Below, piece by piece: positions 32,773 to 43,642 of a DNA stretch of 64,000 bases. A program made the position numbers and the translations under genes. The DNA is taken from contig JABANP010000041.1 in the NCBI GenBank assembly GCA_013115135.1, forward strand, positions 124,001-188,000, read 5' to 3'. The notes beneath the pieces are model-generated. The model was not told where the DNA came from and made no database searches. It saw only the letters and a program-made list of their open reading frames with translations. Position 1 is the stretch's first letter; each line of letters opens with the position of its first letter. Source of the DNA: Perkinsus olseni. Taxonomy: Eukaryota > Perkinsozoa > Perkinsida > Perkinsidae.

Positions 32773-34555
32773 CAAGATGGGATGAATGAAGGACTACACT
32801 CTCAGCTAGGTAAGCCACGGAGCCCATTGAACAGGATCCTAGACTTGAAGACGTCCTTACTCAAGAAGTTCCATGAAATATGCCTACATCCGGCTTGATG
32901 GGTAGCCAACGGGACCGTTTCGATCACTGTCGCCGAGAATCATCTCGCCCGAGCGTTTCGGAAGATTCTCCACGTAGTGCGGTGTCCAATTGTTAGAATA
33001 CCGGCAATCCGCCTCGGCCAGCCACCTCTCGTCTATGGACGAGGATGCTCGGGGCACATTTACCCCTATGCAGGGTACATGACATGCAACAGTTTGCAAG
33101 GTTTCCTTAATCCCCCCACCGTTACACAGCAATTGCCGCATGCACTTCAGAGATGAACTACTCCGATCGCAACTCTTGATAGATTATTGGTTCGCTTCAA
33201 AATTACAGTTGACAAATCGTGTGGATTTACATCCGGTGTGTGCCAGTTCCGGTCGCATCGACCATCGCCGGATTAGTTAGATTCAAAGCCGATGTGCTAG
33301 CGTAGTGACGATGAGCTCAGTGTCAAGTCGATCAGTCGGCCCGAATGATGACTCCACGAACAGAGAGAACAGACCATCTCGTTATTCCCTTGATGGGCCC
33401 ATTCTTCATCGTCATGCTGCGGACTCTGCTACAGCTGTGATATAACAGTGCCATACCAGTGTTATACCGCTCGTTGTCGTTGTTCTTCGTTGGCCATTGA
33501 TGATCTCAGCGACGCTCTTAAATCGAGTCACTGGTCACTGACTTGGAATGCATTTGAGTTCCACTCCCGTTACGTGAAACCCTAGTGTTTGACCGTCAAA
33601 CTTTGACGCATAATGTATAATCAGCGGGGACGTTCAGTAAACTGATTCTAATAATCAGAATCGATTCTGAAACTGCATTTACGTGTGAGAACCGATCCCG
33701 AAATCAACTCCGAGTTCCAGAACTAGTTTACCAAGTGGCAACCGATTCCAAGAACCTGCCGAGAATCGATTCTCACACACGACACTTTGGTGATAAAGGA
33801 CGCTTGGCAGCGGTTTCAGGGGAGGTCCGGAGCTCCCACGCGGATTCGCCCGAGTGTCGGACCTCGCATATCTTGGTCGCCACCTAGTGGCCGTTTTACG
33901 CATGTGAGAACCACTGGTCCCTAAGTGCCTGAAATCGAGCCCCAAGCATTAATGTGGAAGGTCACTTGAGGCTTAGTGTGCACTTGAGTTGCTACCTTCG
34001 TGAAAGGTCCCTAAGCTAAGGACCCCTTCAATGAACGGCTGCTCGAGAGAGCCCATGTGAAACCTACTAGTCATCACAACGGTCCTCGAGTGGGCTCGTC
34101 GATAACGTGTGAAACTGACCCCAGACCTTGCTACCTCCGTCGCGTCACGCGTGGAGAAACCTGATTGCACGCGGCAGCAACCGGATTACGTCACCGCGGA
34201 GCAGCTCCCTCGTACTGGACGTCACGTTTCCATCTTTGGGATTGCAGAATCATGATACGCGTGGACGATCCACGGAGACTTTGATATACTCACGGTTGGT
34301 CAACTGGGGTTCTTTCACGGTCATTCCATCAACCCAAGATATTTCTCGAACAGCGTAGTCTTCGATGGGCAGTAGACAGCCGCTAACTGGTCATCGGCGT
34401 CACGATGGATTCCTAAAAAGCCGGGCGAACGTCTACGAGTGGTAGGCTACGACGTCACTAGCAAGGCGTCGGCCTCAGCATATGAGGCACGCTTCCTGCA
34501 TTTGATGGGCTCCATACATTACTTCCTTTGCACGCAGGGTTCTGCCCCGTTCATC
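32773..34555. other. Divergent spacer between Thr-rich copy 2 and the FVYRSK gene
   Basis: The first 470 bp match the 5' flanks of copies 3 and 4 (CGCCCGAGCGTTTCGGAAGA at 32947). 33440-33560 and 34130-34230 match 42100-42210 and 42890-42985. The stretch between (about 33580-34125) has no counterpart there and is rich in repeated GTGTGAGAACC / GTGAAACC words and GAATCGATTC palindromes, so it may be a further decayed insertion. No gene is supported; short frames at 33679-34358 look random. Confidence 0.5.
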
Positions 34556-35575
34556 ATGTATATTTCGTTTATCGTCATGTTTTCCTCTTTATCCTTCCTG
34601 GTCCTTGGCGGCGGCGGGAGTACGCGCCGCGCTCCGCCTCCCAATGGGACGACGCTTCCCCCCTCGACTACGTCATCTGGGGGGAAGTCCACTAGCCCGC
34701 CATCAGGAGGGAAGCCCTTCAGCCCGCCATCAGGAGGGAAGCCTACTATCCAGCCATCTGGGGGAAAGCCCCCGAGCCTGCCATCAGCGATGAAGCCCAC
34801 TGTGGCGCCCTTCGGGGGGCATCCCACCAGTCCGCCATCATGGGGGCGGTACCAGATGGATTACGGAGACTTCGTCTACCGGTCTAAGGGGGCTCCTCAG
34901 GTCACGATGATCCTAAATGTCACCAAGGACGGTAGAGGTATGTTCACGATAGACTGTGGTAGAGGTACATACCGAGATGGCTGGTTCCCACTTCACGAGA
35001 TTGGAGACAATCCATACTACGATAAACTCATCAAGTTCCCGCCCGGAGACGTCCACCATAGGGCATGGCTTGACAATGCTCGCGCTGTATGCCCCGGCGT
35101 CCACATCCCTGACTGGGATTTAAATGAATTCAACGTTAACAGGAACGGCAACGTAGAAACTAGCCTCCACGATGCTACTCAGGTCCTCAAGAGGTGGTGG
35201 GTCCCGTTAGATGCCGGAAGATACTCGTCAAATTATTCGACATCCAACTTCAGGCTGCACTATCAGGTTCAAGGGAATGGATTCGTTCAAGTGCTACTTG
35301 GTTGCCCACCCGGGGGTGGATATAGAGGAGGATTCACTGGCTGGAAGCCTTATCGTCTGGTATCGCAGGGTCCTGGCATGCCCTACTCGCTGACACCTAT
35401 AAGAGGTCATGGCAGTGTACGGGAACTCCTAAACGCATTCGAAATGGTCTGTCCTTTGTGGCGAGGCTCCTTCAAACTTGAGGACTTCGAAATGGTGAGG
35501 TTTGCTACACCTGGTATCATGTATGCCTTCGGGCAGTACCCATACGATCGTCTTTATAGGGACCCTCTAAGTTGA
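34556..35575 (+). CDS. Secreted protein with FVYRSK motif and Pro/Gly repeat, copy 1 (intact, 339 aa)
   Basis: The frame is open from 34439, but the ATG at 34556 (MYISFIVMFSSLSFLVLGGG) gives a clean signal peptide. Residues about 25-100 are a tandem repeat of PPSGGKPxSP-type units (30-bp period, 34670-34850). The conserved part begins DYGDFVYRSKGAPQVTM and contains scattered Cys, LRLVSQG-like (YRLVSQGPG) and the end motif MYAFGQYPYDRLYRDP. Paralogues: 41135-41978 (47% or so by eye in the core, no Pro/Gly repeat) and a fragment at 43354-43642. I do not recognise the fold; it is probably an extracellular lineage-specific family. It is divergent from Thr-rich copy 2, and the two travel together in the duplicated unit. 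Confidence 0.8.
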   Translation: MYISFIVMFSSLSFLVLGGGGSTRRAPPPNGTTLPPSTTSSGGKSTSPPSGGKPFSPPSGGKPTIQPSGGKPPSLPSAMKPTVAPFGGHPTSPPSWGRYQMDYGDFVYRSKGAPQVTMILNVTKDGRGMFTIDCGRGTYRDGWFPLHEIGDNPYYDKLIKFPPGDVHHRAWLDNARAVCPGVHIPDWDLNEFNVNRNGNVETSLHDATQVLKRWWVPLDAGRYSSNYSTSNFRLHYQVQGNGFVQVLLGCPPGGGYRGGFTGWKPYRLVSQGPGMPYSLTPIRGHGSVRELLNAFEMVCPLWRGSFKLEDFEMVRFATPGIMYAFGQYPYDRLYRDPLS

Positions 35576-35898
35576 AGGGCACCCTCGTAACAACGGGTGA
35601 CTTCTTTAAACCGTCTGCTATATCAAGAAATACTGCCGGCCGTGAGCGCCGCCGAGTATTCTGTTTTCTCTCGCCACACGTGAGGTTCAGTTATTTGAAG
35701 TAGCCAGTGAGTGGCAGACCGTTTGTTGAATAGTTCGGGCATTCCGCGTCTGAACATTTTTGTTACCATGAGTCTCTAGCAGCTGTACGGTCTTAGAAGC
35801 CATAATACCGGAAGACGAGCAGCTACGTTTTTAATAGACTTTCTTACAGTCGTTAAAAATCCATGTTTCGAGTTACCACAGTGAGTGAGTATCTTCAG
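35576..35898. other. 3' flank of the FVYRSK gene (duplicated unit)
   Basis: Matches 43643-43925 (for example GAGTATTCTGTTTT and AAGTAGCCAGTGAGTGGCAG). It runs to the insertion point of the 1.2-kb transposon and continues after it at 37121. Nothing else seen. Confidence 0.6.
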
Positions 35899-36100
35899 CG
35901 GTGTAGTCCAACTGGGGCAGTGCCAATTCGGACAGTGGTCAATTCGTACACTTCCCAACTGGGACAGGGGCAAGTCGGACACTCGTGTCAAGGTGGTGCC
36001 AAGTCGGGCACCTCAACTCAGTACCAACTGAGACATTACCGATAGAGACACCACGAAACGCTCATTCGGACAGTACCAACTCGGACACTTACCTGCCCGG

Positions 36101-36152
36101 CCATATGAGCTTGATTTTTCGCGAACCGTTCGCGAAAATCAAGCTCATATGG
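36101..36152. repeat. Near-perfect 25-bp hairpin
   Basis: The left arm starts CCATATGAGCTTGATTTT and the right arm ends AAAATCAAGCTCATATGG. There is one bulged T and a one-base centre (36127). It lies between the left arm and the tRNA-like segment of the 1.2-kb element. Confidence 0.92.
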
Positions 36153-36202
36153 CTACTGCGCGCACGTCGACACCACTGGTTCGGGTATGGCCTCCGGGAT
36201 AT

Positions 36203-36272
36203 CCCTGGCGGGGATCGAACCTGGGTCGCCAGCACGTTAGCCCAGCGTCTTAACCGCTAGACCAATAGTACC
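36203..36272 (-). other. 70-nt tRNA-like segment with A and B boxes
   Basis: On the minus strand TGGTCTAGCGG matches the Pol III A box and GGTTCGATCCC the B box, at tRNA-like spacing. The T-stem has two mismatches and the acceptor ends do not pair, so it is not a working tRNA. It points toward the hairpin 50 nt downstream. Confidence 0.6.
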
Positions 36273-37120
36273 TTTACGACTTTGTCGCGAGTTTTGGGCC
36301 CTTAGCTCCCGAGGTCCCTTGCTGCCACGCGGCACAATAATCTTTTTTCAACGAACTTATGTTGGGTCGGTCTCGAAACTACCTCTATTTGCCCCTCACG
36401 CGTGGTGTCTATCACATAATGACCATAACGTCGGTGGCCTTACTGAGTTTGGCCAGCGCTTCGCTAGAATAAAAGCCTGGGACGCGCGTCGTCAGCCAAC
36501 CCAGACCCGCAACTTGCAGGCCGCAAGCTACATCGGAGAGGGCTAGTGCGGCTACGTTTCCGGCGGAAACTTTACGCAGTATGGTGGGACATCCTGGGCT
36601 GAAGCGCCAGTCCGTCTGAAGGAAGTCGAGTATATCCAATACTTAAGGGCTTGCAGTGCCACGCTCGCACGTTCCAGGCCATCCAAAAAGTACGGTGATG
36701 CGAACTCTGGCAGTAATTCTGATTGCCTAGTAATCAATTTTCAACCTATGCCCTTACATGTGAAGCTGCATGTGCCCGGAGCTTTTTTAACCTATTCCTT
36801 ACAATTCGAATATTGCTTCTCTTACGGTGTGTGTCTTCTTCTGGTTCGGTTGAGTTTCTCCCTTCTCAAGGAATATGCATTGAGTCACTGGGTGCAAAGC
36901 AACCGTCTCAGTTGGCACTGTACGAGTTGTAGTGGCGAGCGAAGTGTCACTGTCCCAAGTGGTCCTGTCTGAATTGGTCCAGGTCGCCCAGCCGTTTTTG
37001 TCCGACTTGCCACTGACTCAGTTGGCAGTGTCCGAATCTGAGCTGTACGGGTTGATACCTTGTACGAGTTGACCACTGTCCGAATTGGCACTGCCTCAGT
37101 TGGGATACACCCATCTTCAG

Positions 37121-37609
37121 GAGTTATCGCTCGGTGTTGTTGATTCATTAAGCATAATTGAAGCAGTCCCGCAAAAAACAGATCTCTCTTTTTGTCACGA
37201 ATTTCAACGTAAACTGAACACACGTCATTTTCGCTTGCTGCCTGATGATTGCTAATAGCGAACGCAATGGCGATCCGCTTGAGAAAGATAAAATTTTCTT
37301 CCATCCGTTACAGCTGATACCATCACAGCAGTCCACTCCGAGGAATGACCCATGCGAGGATACACATCATAGGCAGTTCAACTCAAAAGACAATGCGCCT
37401 ACCATGGTCCTCCTGATTGGCGATGTCGGTTGGGATTATAGTGTTGCACCACCTGTCGGTTCTCTCACGTACCTCACAATCAACTTAGTCTGAGGAACTC
37501 AACTATGATAGCTCTTTCACGCGCGGTAAAGACATCATCGTGCTGGGCCGCCGGCCATAACAAAATGCGGTATATCAAACACTCCAAAAGCTTCATTCCA
37601 GAAAGTCAT
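37121..37609. other. 3' flank shared by both families (between units 1 and 2)
   Basis: Continuation of the FVYRSK 3' flank after the transposon, then the 3' flank of Thr-rich copy 3 (matches 31530-31821 and 44100-44390). No gene. Confidence 0.6.
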
Positions 37610-38560
37610 CTACGTACTCGGGCCGACAGTATTCGGGGCATCAGTCACCTCGATGGTAGTCGGTGAGGCTTCGGTGGTGACCTCAACGGAGGTAGCAACA
37701 CTGGCCGTAGTGATTGCAGCAACAGTCGTAGTCGGGGCATCGGTGGTCACGCCCTCGACCGCAGCTGCTGTGGTGGAGGCTTCAGTAGTCCCATCAGACT
37801 CGTCCTTCTGATCGCGTCCAGCGGCCTCATCGACCGGAGTGGTGACGGAGGCCTCGTCAGTAACAACCGATGGTGTAGTCTCCTCAGAGGGGGCCGCTGT
37901 AGTGGTAGGCTGAAAGGCCGCCACGGTAGTGGTCGCGACAGGAGCATCAGTCGTAGTCGTAGCAACATCGACTGCCGTTGCTGTGGCGATCTCGGAGGTG
38001 GTAGTCGTAGCCTCGGCATCATCCTTGTCTCTACCGGGAGACTCCCCAGCCGCGGTGGTAACGGGCACCTCGTCAGTCACAGGAGCCGCGGTGGTGACAT
38101 CAACCTCATCGGTCACGACGGCTGGACTGGTCATCTCTGTGGTGTCCCCAGTAGGAGTAGCCTCAGCAGTTCCCTCGGGAGCCGCCGTTGTGACCTCAGT
38201 AACTTCCTCGACATCGGTTGCTGTAGTAGCCGAACCAGTGGAAGTGTCCTCGCAAGTGCAAGGTACATTGGATAGATGGCAGACGCTAGGGGTGTCCCAA
38301 TACTTACAGTACGAGCCGGGGGTATCCGAGGCACAACCAGCGTCGCAGTTACGAGGAGCTTCAGTCGTCGCACTCGTATTGCAGGAGCACGGGGTATCCG
38401 AGCCAAAGCAAGTGCTGGGCGTCTTCCAGTATTTACAATAGGACCCGGGATAAGTGGCAGCACAGTCAGCGTCGCACTCAGTGGTAGAACCCATCACGTA
38501 TGCGATACCTTGGAGGGCACTGAAGAAGACGACAGCCACGGGGATAGAGCGAAATGGCAT
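37610..38560 (-). CDS. Thr-rich secreted/surface protein, copy 3 (intact, 316 aa)
   Basis: ATG at 38560. Same layout as copy 2: signal peptide (PVAVVFFSALQG), two Cys-rich SYCKYW modules, long Thr/Ala/Val stalk ending VGPST. It differs from copies 2 and 4 at scattered residues (for example an Asn in place of Asp before TSATT, and AAFQPTT in place of AAPQPTT), most of them single substitutions that keep the frame, which suggests selection for the protein or recent gene conversion. Its 5' flank is interrupted 118 bp upstream of the ATG by the 1.3-kb TIR element, which may have cut away promoter elements. Confidence 0.88.
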   Translation of the reverse strand: MPFRSIPVAVVFFSALQGIAYVMGSTTECDADCAATYPGSYCKYWKTPSTCFGSDTPCSCNTSATTEAPRNCDAGCASDTPGSYCKYWDTPSVCHLSNVPCTCEDTSTGSATTATDVEEVTEVTTAAPEGTAEATPTGDTTEMTSPAVVTDEVDVTTAAPVTDEVPVTTAAGESPGRDKDDAEATTTTSEIATATAVDVATTTTDAPVATTTVAAFQPTTTAAPSEETTPSVVTDEASVTTPVDEAAGRDQKDESDGTTEASTTAAAVEGVTTDAPTTTVAAITTASVATSVEVTTEASPTTIEVTDAPNTVGPST

Positions 38561-39591
38561 CAAGATGGGATGAAAGAAGGACTATGCACCCAGCGAGCTA
38601 AGTCAGTCGCGGAATCCCTCAATCAGATCCGGCTAGTTTTGTAGCGTACGGTATAGATCACTGTCGCCGAGAATCATGGGTGTATCTCATCTCATCCAGT
38701 ATAATTACATCCATCGTGCAGTTCGCCCAAAGGTGCAACTCGTCCATCTCAATTCACCCAGTATAAATTCGCCCATTCTAATTTCATCCAGTGTGACAGT
38801 TTTGCTGTCCCCAGAGGGATTTTGAAACCGTGATGGACGAAATCACCCAGTCTCATCTCATCCAGGACCCGGACAAAGTTGCAACACAAAGCATACAGTG
38901 GCATCAGAAACATCCATGATTGTACTTCACAGTTCAATCGGTCGATCTTAACCGCGACCATATACTAAACGTTGTTGAGATCAAAAAGGACACGCGTGAT
39001 TAACTTCACAAATCATTTAGGAAAACCCTTGATTAGAGACACGCTCGGAGCTCCGCTTAGTGGAAGAGCCTCGTCCACTTTGACTCCCTCTAGCTCTAGT
39101 GAGCGCAGCGCTGCAAATCCTCAAGTAAGTGATATATTGGACATCAGGCAGCTGAACGGGGGTAGGGTGCCAGGGCCTGGCAGCCAGGGTGTACCACAGT
39201 ACTCTGGAAAATTGACATTGTAAGCTCGTTCAAGGGTTAAGGGTTCGCACTCTTTGCGGTTGTTGGTGGGCTTGCGGGAGTTATCTCCACATTGCAAGCG
39301 ATGAAACAAACGATCATACTCGTCATATTGATCAGTTTCAACGAGAAGAATATGATAAAACCCAGGATGGCGCACCGATATCAAATTGTTGAGAGTATGA
39401 TGATAAGCTTCTGCTAAGTTAGACGTCCTATCATCCGGACGTCATGGATCCGGCATGGTTCACGAGAGCGATGTAGAACTACAAGACCAGAAGGAATAAC
39501 GGAAAGCGCGATTGAACGTTTGTAAATGGAACAGGTCGGCTTCAGCAGGGAACCCAGAAGCAAGCGAAAATAGGTGCTTCAATTACGAAAG

Positions 39592-39661
39592 AGCTGTGGT
39601 ATAGCGGTTAGTACGTTGGGCCAGCACGCGAGAGACTCAAGTTCGATCCCGGCCACCAGCT
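39592..39661 (+). other. 70-nt tRNA-like segment with A and B boxes
   Basis: TGGTATAGCGG (A box) and AGTTCGATCCC (B box). The ends AGCTGTGG and CCACCAGCT can pair as an acceptor-like stem with one bulge. The T-stem is poor, so a working tRNA is unlikely. It reads toward the hairpin, whose first arm begins with six T, a Pol III stop signal. Confidence 0.6.
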
Positions 39662-39712
39662 ATCGAGGGTGCCGGCCATCAGGGCACAGAGTGATGGCAG
39701 GCCGGCGGCGGA

Positions 39713-39761
39713 TTTTTTCACATGCCATCGCGAAGCGGCTTCGCGATGGCATGTGAAAAAA
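39713..39761. repeat. Perfect 24-bp hairpin
   Basis: Arms TTTTTTCACATGCCATCG... and ...CGATGGCATGTGAAAAAA pair over 24 bp with a single-base centre at 39737. Confidence 0.95.
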
Positions 39762-39971
39762 TTCGGTGGATGAAAAAACACCTGGGCGAAAAGATACTGG
39801 ATGAAATAGAACTGGGTGAAATGAGAATTTGCATTTTTGGGCGCTCTTTGATGGATGAAATGAGCCGGGTGAAATTGCACTGGATGGAATGGCCGTGGGC
39901 GAGATAAGATTGGATGAGTTGAGTGATGGATGAAATTATACCGGATGAGATGGGTAACACCGGAGAATCAT

Positions 39972-41134
39972 CACGCCCGAGCGTTTCGGAAGATGCTCCA
40001 CGTAGTGCGGTGTCCAATTGTTAGCGGTGCGACTGACAACGCATGGGTTCTTGCCGAAGAGTCTTCAGTGAAGACTAGTAGTCTCCCTCGGGTAATCGTT
40101 GCCTGTCTATGATCGAGGATGTTCTCCGAAGTAGTCTGAGTACATTTATCCCTAGGCAGGCGTGCAACAGGTTGCAATGCTGTAGTAAATTTCTCACTTT
40201 TACACAGCAGTTGCCTCAAAGCACTTCACGAGATGAACTACTCCGACTGCACCGCCAAGAGTCTTGATACGCTTCGATAATCACAGTTGACAAATAGTGT
40301 GGATACACATCCGGTATGTGCCAGTTCGAGGTCCAAAAGTTATCGCCGGTTTAGTTGGTTTTAAAGTTGACATGGTTGACAGGTTGACATGGGCCAGGTC
40401 GCCCCCCTTGGGATCGTCTCGTGAGTATCATCTGCATTGCTCATTGTATTGGGCATCGTCACCTGCATCTTGGCGTCGATTGTAACGGTCCTTAATTATG
40501 AGCAATACATGATTTACTCATCACGTCTTTCTGCTCATAAGGCTTCGACCGTCTTTTCCAGCGTCTCTTCTTCCATCCTCGCGGTCTTCGTCCCAGCCGC
40601 CGCTCCTCGGGCTTTGCCCCTAGCTGCTGTTGCTGCTGCTGTGCCACAGCAGCCGTGACATTTTCGCGTCGATGAGTACCAGTTTGATTGTGTTTTTCGA
40701 GAGCTCGCAGTAGTTGCCACCGACAACTTCTGCGTTACAGAGTTTGGTGGGGTAATAGCCCACTCAGGTCGTCACAATCGCAGCGTAACGCCGCCAGTAC
40801 ACTTTTCCTGGCGCTTATCAATATTCGTGCCGAGTTTAACGAGACGAGAACTCTTCTAAAAAGGACGCAGGACAAAATGGACTAAACCCGCTCGGTCGCA
40901 TCGCACCGCAGATGGCACGGTAGACGGTTCACCGTTAACCATTCAGAGACGAGACGGCTGATAGACTTTCAAATCAACTACTCAGCCGTCGCATGAGCTG
41001 CTCATGGGCCTCACTAGAGATAGCTGATCATCCGCGGAGCAACAGTGACAATCAGCTGTCATGGCCATCCGGCCGCTAACTCTCCCACCGAGTGCTCCAG
41101 GGCACCGAGTCTATCATCTCGTGCGTTACCCCAC
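39972..41134. other. Divergent spacer between Thr-rich copy 3 and FVYQSK copy 2
   Basis: 39972-40400 matches 45460-45850 and 32945-33250 (5' flank of the Thr-rich genes). Short frames at 40437-40885 have low-complexity Ala/Val composition and no support. Nothing else seen. Confidence 0.5.
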
Positions 41135-41978
41135 ATGCAGGCTCTTTTCGTACTCATTATGTCAATTCGCCTCATTGCCTCTCTCGTCTCTGCTGCTTTC
41201 GTTGTTAGCGCTCAAAGCTCCGTTGAATACGGAAACTTCGTCTACCAGTCTAAGGAGGCGAGTCCAGTCACGATGATCGTCAACACCACCGAGGACGGTA
41301 TGGCTCGGTTGTCAATTGAATGTGAAAGTCTATACGAAGGGGATTGGTTCCAGATGCAGGGGCTTCAGGACGACGATGAAGGCCTCTACCCTGACGTTAT
41401 CAATGAGTTCCCCTCTGGATCCTACGAGCAACGCAAACTGACCCACTACAGTCAACAGGTGTGCTCCCAACTCCACATCGAGAGTGGCAACTTCCACAGC
41501 TTCTACATTGATAGCGATGGCAATTTGGAAACTGAGTTCGAGGACGACTACGTCGTTCTCAAACGTGAATGGTTGCCCTTGAGGGAAGGAAGATATTTGT
41601 CTGGTTCGAAATCCCAGCTGAAATTGCAATTCGACGTTTACGCCAGCGGGCTCGTTTATGTGAGGCTTGGCTGCAAGGCAACAGAAGGACGTCCTGCCGA
41701 AGGTGACTTCCCCGCGGAACCTCCAACTCCTGCAGGGGACACTGGCTACAAGCTTCTCCGTCTCGTTAGTCAGGGTGACCACTACGAGCTGACATCCTAC
41801 CCCGGCCGTAGTGACACAGTTAGAGACCTTGCTGACACCTTCGGGCGAGTTTGTCCTGTCTGGAAGGACTCCTTTGATCTCGAAGAAGACTTCAAGGCTG
41901 TACGGTTTCGCTACTCCCGATATTATGTATGCCTTCGGAGACTACATCTACGACCGTCTCTTCAGACACCCTGTCTAA
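41135..41978 (+). pseudogene. Secreted FVYQSK-family protein, copy 2, frameshifted near its end
   Basis: ATG at 41135 (MQALFVLIMSIRLIASLVSA, signal peptide), then the family core beginning EYGNFVYQSKEASPVTM. At about 41908-41912 one extra C (TTTCGCTACTCC where copy 1 has TTTGCTACACC) shifts the frame. Beyond it the other frame still reads DIMYAFGDYIYDRLFRHP with a stop at 41976-41978, the exact family ending. The current frame instead runs to 42028 with an unrelated tail. This is either a very recent mutation or a sequencing error. It lacks the Pro/Gly repeat of copy 1. Confidence 0.75.
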
Positions 41979-43353
41979 AGCGTTTACATCTTATTTTGAA
42001 CGACTTTCTACTGGGGTGTTTTCAATAGCTTGCGGCTATCGTTACCGCCAACCGTGCTAAGCCGGCAGTCATATAATCTCCCCGACAGCCGCTCATAGGG
42101 AAAGTCTTGAGTCACCAGTATTATACCACGCGATAACGTTGTTCCCATCCGCCATTGATGATTTCAGCGACGTCCCTGAATGAGTCACCGGTGACTGATG
42201 TAGACTGCATTGGAGTTTAGCCTCCGCTATAGTGATCCAGATAACACAATACCCACATATGGAAGAAGTCAACCTCAGTCGATTATCCAATCTCAATGAA
42301 TCATTTACACTTGAATGATAGATCGCTTAAGCCTAGCAGTAGACAATATCACAATGCTTTGCGTGGCGAGTGACAGCCGACACGATAACAGTTATATAAA
42401 ACATTGGTGTTTAGCACATAACACAACGCGTTATAGCCTGAAGGAAAGTTTATAACGAGTTAAACTCGGAACGAGTTATGCCCATGTGGTGTAAAACGGG
42501 TAGTGTTCATAACGCGCCAGACGTTACGTCCATCATCTGAGAACTTCTTCGATGATTGTGCCACTTCCACGACGACGGATACTCCACTCCATTTCCAACT
42601 CAAGACTAGAGCTCTTGCTTGAATGATTCTAGATTAACAGTCTGCACCACGATAGAACTTCGACGCCCGGAGACGTCGTCGTGCAGTCGAATCTGAATCA
42701 AAAGAGGTCGCGGAGAGTGCCCCGACTACCAGCTGGAAGAGGGGTAGGAATGGATGACACTTGTGTTATTGACGCGAGTTTCGGCCGTACGTCTGTCTTG
42801 GCAAGAGAAGATGCGAATCTTAGCCTCAGACCTCCTCATGCTCTCCTTACAGAATCCAACCTCAGTCGTGGTGCAGTGCCCGACCACCGGCTTGCTAGCT
42901 CCGTCACCTGACATGCGAAGAAGCCTGATTGTCCCCGGCAGCAGCCGGATTACGTCACCCGGTGACGGTCACCGCGGAGCAGCTTGTGGTGCCAGGAGGC
43001 GTAGCTATAATGGCACGCATACCGACCGCACGCAATCCTGTTCTCTTTTGTGTATGAATATACGCTGACCGATGGTGATACAAAGCGTGTCCCAAGCTAA
43101 GCTTACGTCCCAAGGGAACTACTCAACGCTATAGTTTACGTAGAAACCATTGCAATCCACAATCGTCTATCTACTGCTTGGTACGTGTATACCTGACCGT
43201 CCGACCGTCCTAGTACTTGGTATCCGTATATAGTCTGGTCCTTGAGCTGGTTAATAAGGTTTGGGCAAACTTCCCTTATCTATAACCTCACATTTTGGTA
43301 CCAGCTCCTTGTTAACTACATCCGCAACAACCCGCAAGCTTATCTATTCCTTG
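41979..43353. other. Spacer after FVYQSK copy 2
   Basis: 42100-42210 and 42890-42985 match parts of 33440-34230, so this is a second copy of the unit's spacer. No gene supported; frames of 60-100 codons at 42681-43068 overlap on both strands without motifs. Confidence 0.5.
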
Positions 43354-43642
43354 GTTCATGTGAAGCTTGGCTGCATAGCAGCAGACGGATACCCTGCAGG
43401 AGAGACTGGATAGAAAAACCTATCAACTGGTGAGGAAGGGTCCTGGTGAGCCCTACTCGCTGACACCTACACCAAGTGGTGACACTGTATAGGACCTCTT
43501 ATACCGTTTCAAAGTTGCTTGTCCTTTGTGGCGAAACTCCTACGCACTCCAGGATTTCGAGACGGTGAGGTTTGCCACTCGTGATATTCTGTTTGCCTTC
43601 GGCGAGTACCCATATGATCGCCTTTATAGACACCCTCTGTAA
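43354..43642 (+). pseudogene. 3' fragment of a third FVY(R/Q)SK-family gene
   Basis: Begins inside the core (VHVKLGC, compare VYVRLGC of copy 2) and keeps LVRKGPGEPYSLTP and the end motif LFAFGEYPYDRLYRHPL with TAA at 43640-43642. In-frame stops (GGATAGAAAA near 43408 and GTATAGGACC near 43488) and the missing 5' two-thirds mark it as a pseudogene. It is closer to copy 1 than to copy 2 in the last 60 codons. Confidence 0.8.

Larger units (their letters stand above)
35899..37112. mobile_element. 1.2-kb TIR element with word-repeat arms, tRNA-like segment and hairpin
   Basis: Flanked by ATCTTCAG on both sides (35891-35898, 37113-37120). The empty site is visible in the paralogous flank at 43910-43925 (GTAGCTTCAGGGGTGTTACT), which proves an insertion. 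Ends: left CGGTGTAGTCCAACTGGGGC, right (reverse complement) GGGTGTATCCCAACTGAGGC. Arms of about 200 bp repeat words such as CAATTCGGACAGTGG and CAACTCGTACA every 13-16 bp, inverted between left (35899-36100) and right (36890-37112). Inside are a 25-bp-stem hairpin (36101-36152) and a tRNA-like segment (36203-36272, minus). No protein is encoded. In plan it is the mirror image of 38678-39962. Confidence 0.88.
38678..39962. mobile_element. 1.3-kb TIR element with word-repeat arms, tRNA-like segment and hairpin
   Basis: Flanked by GAGAATCAT (38669-38677 and 39963-39971), a 9-bp target duplication. The unoccupied site is present upstream of copy 4 (45450-45460, CCGAGAATCATCTCGCCC). Ends: left GGGTGTATCTCATCTCATCC, right (reverse complement) CGGTGTTACCCATCTCATCC. 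Arms of about 200 bp repeat words like CATCCAGTATAATT / CACCCA every 13-18 bp. A tRNA-like segment (39592-39661) is followed 52 nt later by a perfect hairpin (39713-39761), then the right arm. No coding capacity. Terminal GGTGT and order of parts agree with 35899-37112 in opposite orientation. Confidence 0.9.
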
